The notes beneath the pieces are model-generated. The model saw only the letters and a program-made list of their open reading frames with translations. It made no database searches and was not told the DNA's origin. 64,000 nucleotides of DNA from Christensenella sp. UBA4675. GTDB lineage: Bacteria; Bacillota; Clostridia; Christensenellales; Borkfalkiaceae. Below, piece after piece: positions 8,601 to 16,021 of this stretch. Each line of letters begins with the position of its first letter. The first letter of the stretch is position 1. The stretch lies in assembly GCA_002405165.1 (NCBI GenBank), contig DHLF01000004.1:186952-250951 (forward strand), written 5' to 3'. A program made the position numbers and the translations under genes.

Positions 8601-9650
8601 TTCTTGCGTGGTTACGATAATATTTTTAAGTTTATAACCTTGATTTACCAAAACCGTTACGCTTACTTCGTCAGCGTAATTGTATTTTAATCCGCCCGTA
8701 AGAGTTATTTCGGCGTTTTCATTAGAAATAACGTCTACCGTGTATTCTATTTTTTCTACAACGGCTTCTACGGTAGCGGAACTTGCAGGCATTACGAACT
8801 CGTTATTCGTTATCGTTTGTCCGTTTACCTTTATTTCTACAAGTCTATACCCAACGTCCAAAATAACGCCCGTTATTTTAACGGTTTCGCCTTCGGAAGC
8901 GATATTCCTATCTAACGTAACGCTTACGCCTTCCGTCGTCTCTACGTTTATAGAATATTTTTGAATTTCAAACTCTACCGAAACGTTTACCGAACAAGCG
9001 GGCATAGTAAACGACCAGTTTTCCGCATTTTTAACCACGGGTATGTTTTGAGAATTATTTTCTTTCGTCGTAACTTTAACGTTTTTAACCACGTAATTTG
9101 TCTCGGGAGTAGCGTAAACGTAAACCGTTTCCCCTGCCTTTATATTGCTATCTTTAGAAAGTCGGAACGTTCCGTTTTCGCAATTTAGTATTTCCGCAGA
9201 ATAAGTTTCCCCTTTTGAAGAACTTTCTTGATAGGGCGGGTAAGAAGAAGTATTTTTTTCTCCCTTTTTACAAAAATATACCGAAACGACTACGTCGGTT
9301 GCGGGCATGGCAATCGTAAGTTTACCGCTTTTAACAGAAGATTTTAAATTGTTTCCGCCGTTAATTTTAATCCAATCCAGTTCGTAATCGGCGTTGGCAG
9401 AAATTACAAACGTAACGTTTGTTCCCTTTACGGCTTTAGTAATTCCTCCTTCTGTCGTTACGGTTCCGTTATCCGCATTCTCTACCGTAATCGAATAAGA
9501 TTTTTCTTCCGTAGTCGACAAAGACGAGTCTTGTCCGGTTCCCGACGAATTTTTAGACACGTCGTTTACGTTTACTCCGCTAGAACACCCTACGGTTGCC
9601 AAAGCTAATAAAAAAATCAATATTGCAAGAATGAATTTTGATTTTTTCAT
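5607..9650 (-). CDS. Large surface lipoprotein with InlB-like B repeats, MucBP-like repeats and beta-sandwich domains
   Basis: A 1347-residue exported lipoprotein: basic N-terminus, hydrophobic core and lipobox ATVGC near residue 22, then a Ser/Thr-rich linker. Residues about 50-600 hold roughly seven tandem units of about 75 residues, each with an xxNGTVxx turn and a closing FTMPAxxVxVxVxF strand, as in divergent InlB B-repeat (Flg_new) domains. Residues about 600-740 carry two MucBP-like units. The C-terminal half has about three concanavalin-like beta-sandwich segments rich in Trp/Tyr, possibly carbohydrate binding. GGAGG lies 10 nt before the ATG. It is monocistronic. A role in adhesion or glycan binding is inferred from the domain types only. 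Confidence 0.8.
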   Translation of the reverse strand: MKKSKFILAILIFLLALATVGCSSGVNVNDVSKNSSGTGQDSSLSTTEEKSYSITVENADNGTVTTEGGITKAVKGTNVTFVISANADYELDWIKINGGNNLKSSVKSGKLTIAMPATDVVVSVYFCKKGEKNTSSYPPYQESSSKGETYSAEILNCENGTFRLSKDSNIKAGETVYVYATPETNYVVKNVKVTTKENNSQNIPVVKNAENWSFTMPACSVNVSVEFEIQKYSINVETTEGVSVTLDRNIASEGETVKITGVILDVGYRLVEIKVNGQTITNNEFVMPASSATVEAVVEKIEYTVDVISNENAEITLTGGLKYNYADEVSVTVLVNQGYKLKNIIVTTQEENAQTIAVNLNGNSGTFTMPACSVSISVELEKQVYDVTAKKVTGVSYTVDKTTATVGETVTISNVVTDTGIILKEFRVNEQKIESNSFVMPAENVTIEPIIEKTVYTVTIASCENGSVKLKDGVNYNYGDKVVLVLSPATDYQLDTVSVKTDSGKTVEVSNLTFTMPAENVTVTVTFKTAAGQKYTITVSSCQNGTVSVSDTSVSYNTKVTFTANANIGYELDYFLVDGAKISGNTYTVTKDITVTAVFKTKICTLTIVYRSIETSETLDTETQQMTFGTSKTITPTKSFTGYTKTTTTLNVTMDEEGKTVYVEYTINSYTLTVKHLIYNDGGEFAKTETFSLRYKESKTISPVSLTAYKGIIKADATSKQVTMDAGDKTETFTYSLDTTKKLSSGISTGALKVITAKTGFSVTYKQTDNTSYAINDWCLLFAIDKCNINAGCMQWFGEDGTLLDDWYDGKHGHGDNDTYGPTYNWNAVIKEGCEYTVSFNTDGTIVWYRDGLKVLYFNADVKHSSKTIKEFVANLIDKASTVGISLGDGSVVMDGTTYKTTLSDFTIGYQVTEKTVTVNYSSTDGSIKRGSSVYKLAPGYEYTFNTALSGYTASADSVTTSTGTADETFNISYTRKASTVKTFVDKDILVARKGQYGTDGLVNINNITGDFYMEITIADLYQRQSADDIWRCLLISVFNAGTNDGRYYRFDRYSWFVNNTYGEWTQGHSWYTDNSVATQVMKGRSDVTVTISRKSGTIVVIYKIYSYATNATYYMDFTCESMSGAIDVKFGGEDCSYTLKSIKVENNSTGELSVDTSKIGTTVYNEDNSLGDWQVEGVRTSYKGLEGNFVAELNLYQYAVCGTTDMSYTNAKWRTPLLALYACDDYSKHTVLRQDGHFWMATDNTVGSNVTFTTSDSTIFLGDTSSTSTTFADIVKHAYVKIVVVGENVGQENGKVTVTFEIYSMNPAYADTVYKLSYVISGVKAKVDVVVLCEYSSYTVYNYAIT

Positions 9651-10098
9651 AAAACAATTTCCTCCATAAAAATAGTTTGTTGCTTTTTGATATTTTAAAT
9701 ACGAAAGTTTCAGTATATTCGTACTAAAATAAAAAGCATTTAATTAGTAAGGGTAGTATATACTACTTGACTATTGTATTATTATACTATTATTTTCCAT
9801 ATTTTTCTATACTTTTTTAAAATTTTTTTTCATATGAAATTTAAAAAATATATTTTTTAAGAAATTTTGCTTTTTTTTGAAAAAAAATTTATATTTTTTA
9901 ACAATTTTTAGGTAAAGTTAGAATTTATGCAAATTTATAGCAAGAAACTGCTACTTTATCGGTTTTAGTTCAGCATTAAAAACCATAACCTAACCAAATG
10001 AATGGTTACAGGTATTCTAACCGAAAATTTACAATTAAACTATAAAAAATGCCCCGCAACTGCTTACAGTCGCGGGGGTTAAATAAATTTTAAAATTT
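9651..10098. other. Intergenic region with terminator, unexplained hairpin and a 14-bp palindrome
   Basis: About 450 bases without a gene. The right end holds the terminator after GH43 (separate entry). At 9988-10012 an inverted repeat (ACCTAACCA ... TGGTTACAGGT, one bulge) forms a hairpin nested inside CGGTTTTAG/CTAACCG arms (9960-10023). A perfect palindrome GTAGTATATACTAC lies at 9753-9766, about 100 nt before the lipoprotein start. The promoter of the lipoprotein gene should be here, but I cannot pick it with confidence among several TATAAT-like strings. The stretch 9790-9930 is almost pure A/T. Confidence 0.5.
10044..10078 (-). terminator. Rho-independent terminator after GH43
   Basis: CCCCGC-A-ACTG pairs with CAGT-C-GCGGGG around a short loop (10052-10077). 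On the minus strand it is followed by CATTTTTTAT. It lies about 20 bases after the GH43 stop and ends the long dgt-to-GH43 operon. Confidence 0.85.
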
Positions 10099-11016
10099 TT
10101 ACTTGTAATCTATTACGAGTTTTCCGTCCTTAAAATATGCGGGTGAAAAAGCTACCGTTCTATCCGCTCCGGGGTGAGCTCTATCGGTGTGGATATGGTA
10201 AGCGCACGTCATATTTCCGTCTTTATCTTTAAAGAACATATTGTGTCCGGGACCGCTGGTAACTCCTTCCATATAGGCAAGTACGGGATTGTCTTGTTCT
10301 TTTACGAATTTACCCATAGGACTATCCGAAATTGCAACTCCTACCGAATAAAACGCACAATCGAAACAGTTAGAAGAATAAGTCATATAATATTTTCCGC
10401 CGTGTTTTACTACGTAAGGACCTTCGTTCCATTGCCACTCGGCGCTACGCGAAATTTCCCATTCTTGGTCGGGTGTGGAAATAAGTTTTATTTCTCCGTT
10501 TAAGGATAAAAAGTCGTCGGTTAGCTTAGCGCAATAAATTTGGGAAGTATGTACTCCGTTTATAACGTTCATAGAACAGTCTTTTACAAAGTAAAGATAC
10601 GCTTGTCCGTCGTCGTCTACGAAACAAGTAGCGTCGATGGTGGCGATATCTTTACCGAAATCGAACATAGGTTTGCCCTTAACCGCGTCTACGAACGGTC
10701 CTAAGGGACTGTCTGCGGTAGCTACTCCCGTTTTTAAAACGTTAGTTTGCTTATCTCTTGCCGAATAGTGCATAACGTATTTTTTGGTTTTTTCGTTATA
10801 TTTAACTTCGGGAGCCCAAAAATCGCAATATCCGAAACAGTCGTCGGTTTTTTGGTAACATTGTCCCGCTAAATTCCATTCTTTTAAATCTTTACTCGTC
10901 CAAACTTTAAATCCGTTGGCTTCCGCGGGGGAAGTTGCGTACATATAATAAACTCCGTCCTTTAAAAGTACGAAAGGGTCGCCTATTTTGTCTATTTTTG
11001 TGATAAAAGTACTCAT
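10099..11016 (-). CDS. Glycoside hydrolase family 43 protein (arabinanase/xylosidase type)
   Basis: A 305-residue five-bladed beta-propeller glycosidase acting on alpha-arabinofuranoside or beta-xyloside linkages. The three GH43 acidic residues can be placed: Asp13 in GDPF (general base), the Asp in ATIDATCF near residue 131 (pKa modulator) and the Glu in WNEGPYV near residue 200 (general acid). FWAPEV, a GH43 hallmark, is near residue 67. There is no signal peptide, so it should act on imported oligosaccharides in the cytoplasm. AAGGAG lies 5 nt upstream of the ATG. It follows the zinc-ribbon gene by only 20 bases, so it probably reads through from the rpoD operon. Exact substrate is unknown; the sugar ABC importer lies about 5 kb downstream. 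Confidence 0.88.
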   Translation of the reverse strand: MSTFITKIDKIGDPFVLLKDGVYYMYATSPAEANGFKVWTSKDLKEWNLAGQCYQKTDDCFGYCDFWAPEVKYNEKTKKYVMHYSARDKQTNVLKTGVATADSPLGPFVDAVKGKPMFDFGKDIATIDATCFVDDDGQAYLYFVKDCSMNVINGVHTSQIYCAKLTDDFLSLNGEIKLISTPDQEWEISRSAEWQWNEGPYVVKHGGKYYMTYSSNCFDCAFYSVGVAISDSPMGKFVKEQDNPVLAYMEGVTSGPGHNMFFKDKDGNMTCAYHIHTDRAHPGADRTVAFSPAYFKDGKLVIDYK

Positions 11017-11036
11017 TTTCTCTCCTTTATAAAATT

Positions 11037-11741
11037 TTAGTTATATAAGAGTTTGTGGCAATTTTCGCATTCTATAACGTTATGCTCGTTTAATTTAGAT
11101 TTTGCCAAACCCGACAATTCTTGATTGCAATACGCGCAAAAATCTCCTTCGCATTTGTAAAGGATTTTTTGAGAAGGTTGTTCCTTTTTCTTTAATTTAT
11201 ATTTTTCCATTACTTCGGAATCAATTTCTTTTTCCTTTTCTTTTAGCCTTTTATTTATTTGTTCTTTTTTAGCGTTTACTTCTTCGCTTAACTTTTCGTA
11301 TTCGGGTTTTACCTTTAAGTAATTTTCCTTTGCAAGTTTTACCTCTTTGGTGTAAGCGGAATATTCCGAAAGTAACGCGCTTATTTTATTAGACAAATCT
11401 TCGCAATCCGCAACCAACTTATCAAGTTTTGCAATTATTGCCTTGTTTTGGTCTTTTAAATATTTTGCGCCGACTTCGTCTTCACATTCGTTTATGGAAT
11501 TTTCTATTTGAGTTTTTTCTTCCATAAGCGCACTTTTTTGGTCGGTTGCCTGTTTGTATTCGTCCAAAAGTTCTTTCGCTTTCGCTTCGTAACGGGTAAC
11601 GTTATCGCTAAACTGCGATAATTTTTTCCCGTTTAACACGTATTCCTTTCTTACGGAACTGTCGTGGAACTTTTTTTCTACGTCCGATAACTCTAAATCG
11701 ATTTCTTGATATTCGAGTATTTTTGCTAACTTTTCAGTCAT
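11037..11741 (-). CDS. Coiled-coil protein with C-terminal C4 zinc ribbon
   Basis: A 234-residue protein with a long charged coiled-coil hairpin (about residues 10-180) and a C-terminal zinc ribbon with two pairs, CAYC and CENC, near residues 207-231. This matches the C4-type zinc ribbon family (zf-RING_7 type) commonly found next to nif3 in Bacteria. Its biochemical role is not established; a nucleic-acid-binding role has been suggested for the fold. TAAGGAGG lies 6 nt before the ATG, and 12 bases separate it from the nif3-family stop, so they are co-transcribed. Confidence 0.8.
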   Translation of the reverse strand: MTEKLAKILEYQEIDLELSDVEKKFHDSSVRKEYVLNGKKLSQFSDNVTRYEAKAKELLDEYKQATDQKSALMEEKTQIENSINECEDEVGAKYLKDQNKAIIAKLDKLVADCEDLSNKISALLSEYSAYTKEVKLAKENYLKVKPEYEKLSEEVNAKKEQINKRLKEKEKEIDSEVMEKYKLKKKEQPSQKILYKCEGDFCAYCNQELSGLAKSKLNEHNVIECENCHKLLYN

Positions 11742-11753
11742 ATATTTTCCTCC

Positions 11754-12500
11754 TTATAAAAGAGTATTTTCTTCGTAATAATATATTTTTTCTTTTAAAA
11801 CTTTCGCCATATCTTGCGAAATTTTTTTAAATCCGTAATTTTCGGTAGCGTAATGCGTAGGCATTATCAAACATTTACCTTGCGATACTATTTGCAAAAT
11901 TATATGATGTTTAACGTCTGCGGAAACAAACGCGTCCGCATCTGTCAAAGCAAGCGATTCTTCGTCTAGTCCCGCTCCGCAAAAAGTCGCAACTTTTCTA
12001 ATACAATTACTGTTCCCGAAAACCGATAAATTTACGCACGACAAGTTTTTATACACCTTTTCGGCTAAATCGGATAAAGTCGTTTGCGGAACGCTGAATT
12101 CTCTACCGTAGCCCAAATTATTAGCGCGAACTTCCAAAACTTTTTCGTTTTCCGCGCCTAAACTTTTTGCCAAATAATAATCTACTCCTTTCGGAGCGTA
12201 ATCGGCAGGTAAATGTACGGATACTACCCCGATATTTTCCTTAACCGCTCTCGCAACCACGCCTTTAACCGACCTTATAGGAGAAAATACGGCGGGATGA
12301 TGAGTTACTATTAAACGGCAAGAATTTTCCAGCGCGTAATTTATCGCGTTATCGGTTAAATCTAAGGTAAATAAAATTTTATCGCTTTCGCCTTCGCAAA
12401 TAACTCCGCTATTGTCTACATATCCGCTTTTTGCTATTTCGTCTATTATAGAAAAAGGATAATATTCGTTTAACTTATCTTTTAACTCGTAAGCGTTCAT
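11754..12500 (-). CDS. Nif3-like dinuclear metal centre protein (YqfO family)
   Basis: A Nif3/GTP cyclohydrolase I type 2-like protein of 248 residues, expected to form a ring-shaped hexamer with a two-metal site in each subunit. The metal-binding motifs are visible: LIVTHHPAVF, VSVHLPADYAPKGVDYYLA, VATFCGAGLD, and the C-terminal PTHYATEN, which supplies a His and a Glu. The start at 12500 is chosen because AAGGAG lies about 10 nt upstream; a longer frame to 12554 lacks this. The start overlaps the end of trmK by 26 bases, which suggests translational coupling. Physiological function of the family remains unclear. The short form lacks the CutA-like insert of some homologues. Confidence 0.88.
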   Translation of the reverse strand: MNAYELKDKLNEYYPFSIIDEIAKSGYVDNSGVICEGESDKILFTLDLTDNAINYALENSCRLIVTHHPAVFSPIRSVKGVVARAVKENIGVVSVHLPADYAPKGVDYYLAKSLGAENEKVLEVRANNLGYGREFSVPQTTLSDLAEKVYKNLSCVNLSVFGNSNCIRKVATFCGAGLDEESLALTDADAFVSADVKHHIILQIVSQGKCLIMPTHYATENYGFKKISQDMAKVLKEKIYYYEENTLL

Positions 12501-13134
12501 ATAAAGCTTTCTCCTTGCTAAGTTTTTCACAAAACATTTTTTGCTTTTCCCCACTTAAAGATAGGGCTATATGCTCTTTAACGGCTATTTCTTCTTTCAA
12601 AAAATCTAAAAAATCTTCGGTTGGGGATATTAAATTGTCCCTGCCGTAAAAAAGCTCTTCTTCGCTGTAAACGTCTAAGTTAAAACTTTTTATTTTTTGC
12701 GCTAAGATTAAATCGTAAAACGTATTCAACGCCGAAAATTTAAAATCTTTTAAAATTTTATATCCCTTTTCCAGTAACAACTTTCTTACTTTATCGCAAT
12801 TTTTCATAGGTTGCAAAACGAAAAATTCGGGCAAAAACGGTGCGGAAGATATAATTTCTATTATGTTTTCTCCGCCCATTCCCGCAATTAAAACGCAATC
12901 GCACGGGGGAATAAGTTTTAACCCGTCGCACACGACGCCTTTTGCGTTTTCATACCCTGCCAAAAGCTTTTCCGCCTTTTTTAAACTGGGAGAGGAAACG
13001 TCGCTGTAATACAAGGTTTTACACTTTTCGTTTTTTATCATTTCAAGCGAAATAATTCCGTGGTCGCATCCTACGTCCGCAAAACTATCTACGCAAGGAA
13101 TAACCGAATAAATTATTTCAAAACGCTTTTTCAT
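12475..13134 (-). CDS. trmK: tRNA (adenine(22)-N(1))-methyltransferase TrmK
   Basis: A 219-residue class I SAM-dependent methyltransferase that makes m1A22 in bacterial tRNAs. The SAM-binding motif ADVGCDHGIISLEM is near residue 18, and LIAGMGGENIIEII near residue 82 is a TrmK-family signature. A charged C-terminal coiled-coil domain (about residues 155-219) fits the family. Its ATG overlaps the rpoD stop as TAATG, so it should be translationally coupled to rpoD. The rpoD-trmK-nif3 order matches Bacillus sigA-yqfN-yqfO. Confidence 0.9.
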   Translation of the reverse strand: MKKRFEIIYSVIPCVDSFADVGCDHGIISLEMIKNEKCKTLYYSDVSSPSLKKAEKLLAGYENAKGVVCDGLKLIPPCDCVLIAGMGGENIIEIISSAPFLPEFFVLQPMKNCDKVRKLLLEKGYKILKDFKFSALNTFYDLILAQKIKSFNLDVYSEEELFYGRDNLISPTEDFLDFLKEEIAVKEHIALSLSGEKQKMFCEKLSKEKALYERLRVKR

Positions 13135-14222
13135 TAGTTAAAATATTCTTTTAACGGCTTACTGCGGGAAGGATGTCTTAACTTTCTTAAAGCTTTGGCT
13201 TCTATTTGTCTTATTCTTTCCCTTGTAACGTTAAATTCTTTACCGACTTCTTCTAAGGTCCTTTGTCTTCCGTCGTCTATTCCGAATCTCAATCTTAAAA
13301 CTTTTTCTTCTCTCGGAGTTAGTGTGTTTAAAACCGCTAAAAGTTGGTCTTTAAGCATAGATTGCGCTACTATTTCGCTAGGAGAATTAGTAGTGTTGTC
13401 TTCTATAAAATCTCCTAAATGACTATCTTCTTCTTCGCCGATAGGAGTTTCCAACGATACGGGGTCTTGGGCTATTTTTTGAATTTCCATAACCCTTGCT
13501 TCCGTCGTACCCATTTCTTTTGCTATTTCAGCCGCGGTAGGTTCTCTTCCTAATTGTTGAGTTAAACTTCTGGTAGCTCTTATTTGTCTGTTTATCGTTT
13601 CTACCATATGAACGGGTATTCTTATGGTTCTTGCTTGGTCGGCAATAGCTCTCGTGATAGCTTGCCTTATCCACCACGTTGCGTAAGTAGAAAATTTAAA
13701 ACCTTTCGTGTAGTCGAATTTTTCTACCGCTTTCATCAATCCTAAATTGCCTTCTTGAATTAAATCGAGTAGTTGCATTCCCCTGCCGACGTAACGTTTA
13801 GCGATAGATACGACTAACCTTAAATTCGCTTCCGACAATTTCTTTTTAGCTTGTTCGTCCCCGTCCATCATTCTTTTTGCAAGTTCCGTTTCTTCTTCGA
13901 TAGACAAAAGTTGAACTCTACCTATATCCTTTAAATACATTTTTACGGGGTCGTCAAGGCTGATTTCTTTTATTAAATCGTCGTAAGAAAATTTTTCTTC
14001 CTGAGAATTATCAACGATTTTTATTCCGCTTGCCGTAAGTCCGTTGATTATAGAATCTATGTCTTCCGAGCTTATGGTATATCCCGCAAGTTTATCGTAT
14101 AAAATATCCGTTTCTATCGTTCCGCGTTTTGCAAATTCCTTTTTTAAACTTTCCAAAACTTGCGCTACGCTTTCGTTTTCCGTTTTGTTTTCTACGGAAA
14201 CAGGTTCTTCTTCAATAATCAT
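13134..14222 (-). CDS. rpoD: RNA polymerase primary sigma factor (sigma-70/SigA)
   Basis: The housekeeping sigma factor, 362 residues. A short region 1.1-like segment occupies about residues 20-75, and region 1.2 starts at DDPVKMYLKDIGRV. The near-invariant region 2 (GLMKAVEKFDYTKGFKFSTY, WWIRQAITRAI) recognises the -10 box, and region 4 (TLEEVGKEFNVTRERIRQIE) recognises -35. The protein has the compact size of Firmicutes SigA. The nearest Shine-Dalgarno (GGAGG) is about 13 nt before the ATG, rather distant. The gene lies between dnaG and trmK, the classical macromolecular-synthesis arrangement. The consensus TTGACA/TATAAT promoters in the window fit this factor. Confidence 0.97.
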   Translation of the reverse strand: MIIEEEPVSVENKTENESVAQVLESLKKEFAKRGTIETDILYDKLAGYTISSEDIDSIINGLTASGIKIVDNSQEEKFSYDDLIKEISLDDPVKMYLKDIGRVQLLSIEEETELAKRMMDGDEQAKKKLSEANLRLVVSIAKRYVGRGMQLLDLIQEGNLGLMKAVEKFDYTKGFKFSTYATWWIRQAITRAIADQARTIRIPVHMVETINRQIRATRSLTQQLGREPTAAEIAKEMGTTEARVMEIQKIAQDPVSLETPIGEEEDSHLGDFIEDNTTNSPSEIVAQSMLKDQLLAVLNTLTPREEKVLRLRFGIDDGRQRTLEEVGKEFNVTRERIRQIEAKALRKLRHPSRSKPLKEYFN

Positions 14223-14260
14223 TTTTTTGGTTTATCCTCCGTTTTAAGTGTTGCTATATT

Positions 14261-16021
14261 TCATTTTTTAAGTCTTGCAATTTTCATTGTCTTTTCTTGA
14301 ATGGCTTTTACTAACGTGTTCCTTACGGAAATATCGGTTTCTTTGGAAAACGAATCGTTTAAAGCTTTCAACTCTTTTTCAGTTTCGTCAATTTTTAGAA
14401 TATTTAAACAGTCTTCGTAATATTTTCTTTCGTTTTTGCCCGAAAATACGTTTTCTCCGCTTTTTAACACCTTATCTATCTCGACAAGCTCGTTTTCGTC
14501 AAACAATCCGCCAAGTTCTTCCGTTCTTACGTCCCCGTCCGAAATCATTTCGGCAAGTTTATTTAAAGTAGGGTCTTCGAATAAAAAATCTTGCAAGTCT
14601 AAATCTTTGGCGTAATCTTTTTTTTGTAATACGCAATTTATTATAAACCTTTGCGATTGCTTTACTCTATCAAACGTTTCCTTTGGAATTATCGGTTTAA
14701 AATCGTCTGACTGAACGGGTTTCCCGTCGGATTTATCTAAATCTCTTTTAAGACTTTCGTAAGTAATTCCCGTATTGTCCCTTAAAGTTTTTAACAATTC
14801 TTCTTGTTCGGACACGGACGGACACTCTTTTATCACATTTAAAGATAAATCTATTAGCCTATTTTTATCGGGTAACTTCGATTTTTCTCCGTATCGGTTG
14901 TTGATTATATCGAGTTTAAATTCTTCTAAACTTTTAGCCGATTTGATAATCTCTTTATACCTTTCGACTCCGTATTTGTTTATTACGTCGTCGGGGTCGT
15001 CGTCGTTGGGGATAGATGCGATTTTTACGCTTAAACCTTCTCCTTTTAAAATTTCAAGTCCCCTAATCGCGCCTTTTTGTCCCGCCGAATCTCCGTCGTA
15101 ACAAATAGTAACTCTATCGGTATACCTTTTTAAAAGCTTCGCTTGACTTACCGTTAAGCTCGTCCCCATACTTGCGACTACGTTTTTAACGCCTGCTTTA
15201 TACACGCTTATGGCGTCCATATAGCCTTCCACTACGATAACGTTGTCTATTTCTCCGACTTCTTTTTTATATTTTTTTAAGTTATTTAAGTTAAATAAAA
15301 CTTTATTTTTTACGAAAATTTTAGTTTCGGAAGTGTTTTTATATTTAGCTTTATCGGTTTTTTCTAACCACCTTCCGCCAAACGCCACTACTTTCCCGAA
15401 ATGGTCTATTATAGGAATTATCAGCCTTTTTGCCTGACTATCCAAATACTCGCCTTTTTCGTCTTTATAAACGACTCCGCAAGCAAGCATATCTTCGTAA
15501 GAATATCCTTTTTCGGCTAAATATTTAGGTAAAGTTTTATAGTCCAAAGAAGCCCCTAGCCCGAAATTTTTAACCGTAAGCGCGTCTATATGTCGTTTTT
15601 CCATATATTTTGCGTGAACGGGAGCGTTTTTTAAATTATGAACGTAAAATAAAGCGGTATCTTTAAGTAGCGAATAAAGCTTATCTTTATCTTCTTTGGG
15701 AAGTTCGTTTCGTTCTCTTTTTACTTCGGGCATTTGCATACCCGCTTTGTCGGCAAGAATTTTTACTGCGTCGTAAAAATCTACGCTTTCAACTTCTTGT
15801 ACGAACTTTATTACGTCTCCGCCTTTACCGCAACCGAAACATTTATAAAACTGTCCCGCTTCGTTTACGCAAAAAGACGGAGTTCTTTCGCTATGCCCCG
15901 GCAGTGGACACCTTGCCCAGTAACTTCCCCCGCTTCGTTTTAAAACGGTGTAAGAACCTATTACGTCGACTATATTCGTTTTAAGTTTAAGTTGTTCGAT
16001 AAAATTATCGTTTCTCTCCAT
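14261..16021 (-). CDS. dnaG: DNA primase
   Basis: DnaG makes RNA primers for replication; 586 residues. The N-terminal CHC2 zinc finger is clear (CPLPGHSERTPSF followed by YKCFGCGKGGD), then the catalytic core, then a TOPRIM domain with the acidic motifs VVVEGYMDAISVYKAG and CYDGDSAGQKG. The C-terminal helical part contacts the replicative helicase. The start at 16021 (MERNDNF) has AAGGA 5 nt upstream; the longer frame to 16066 lies inside dgt and lacks a site. It overlaps the end of dgt by 17 bases. Confidence 0.95.
   Translation of the reverse strand: MERNDNFIEQLKLKTNIVDVIGSYTVLKRSGGSYWARCPLPGHSERTPSFCVNEAGQFYKCFGCGKGGDVIKFVQEVESVDFYDAVKILADKAGMQMPEVKRERNELPKEDKDKLYSLLKDTALFYVHNLKNAPVHAKYMEKRHIDALTVKNFGLGASLDYKTLPKYLAEKGYSYEDMLACGVVYKDEKGEYLDSQAKRLIIPIIDHFGKVVAFGGRWLEKTDKAKYKNTSETKIFVKNKVLFNLNNLKKYKKEVGEIDNVIVVEGYMDAISVYKAGVKNVVASMGTSLTVSQAKLLKRYTDRVTICYDGDSAGQKGAIRGLEILKGEGLSVKIASIPNDDDPDDVINKYGVERYKEIIKSAKSLEEFKLDIINNRYGEKSKLPDKNRLIDLSLNVIKECPSVSEQEELLKTLRDNTGITYESLKRDLDKSDGKPVQSDDFKPIIPKETFDRVKQSQRFIINCVLQKKDYAKDLDLQDFLFEDPTLNKLAEMISDGDVRTEELGGLFDENELVEIDKVLKSGENVFSGKNERKYYEDCLNILKIDETEKELKALNDSFSKETDISVRNTLVKAIQEKTMKIARLKK

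Noticed and set aside
9753..9766. The perfect palindrome GTAGTATATACTAC as a specific operator
   Set aside because: In a region this AT-rich a short palindrome can arise by chance, and no adjacent regulator gene supports it. It is mentioned only in the intergenic entry.
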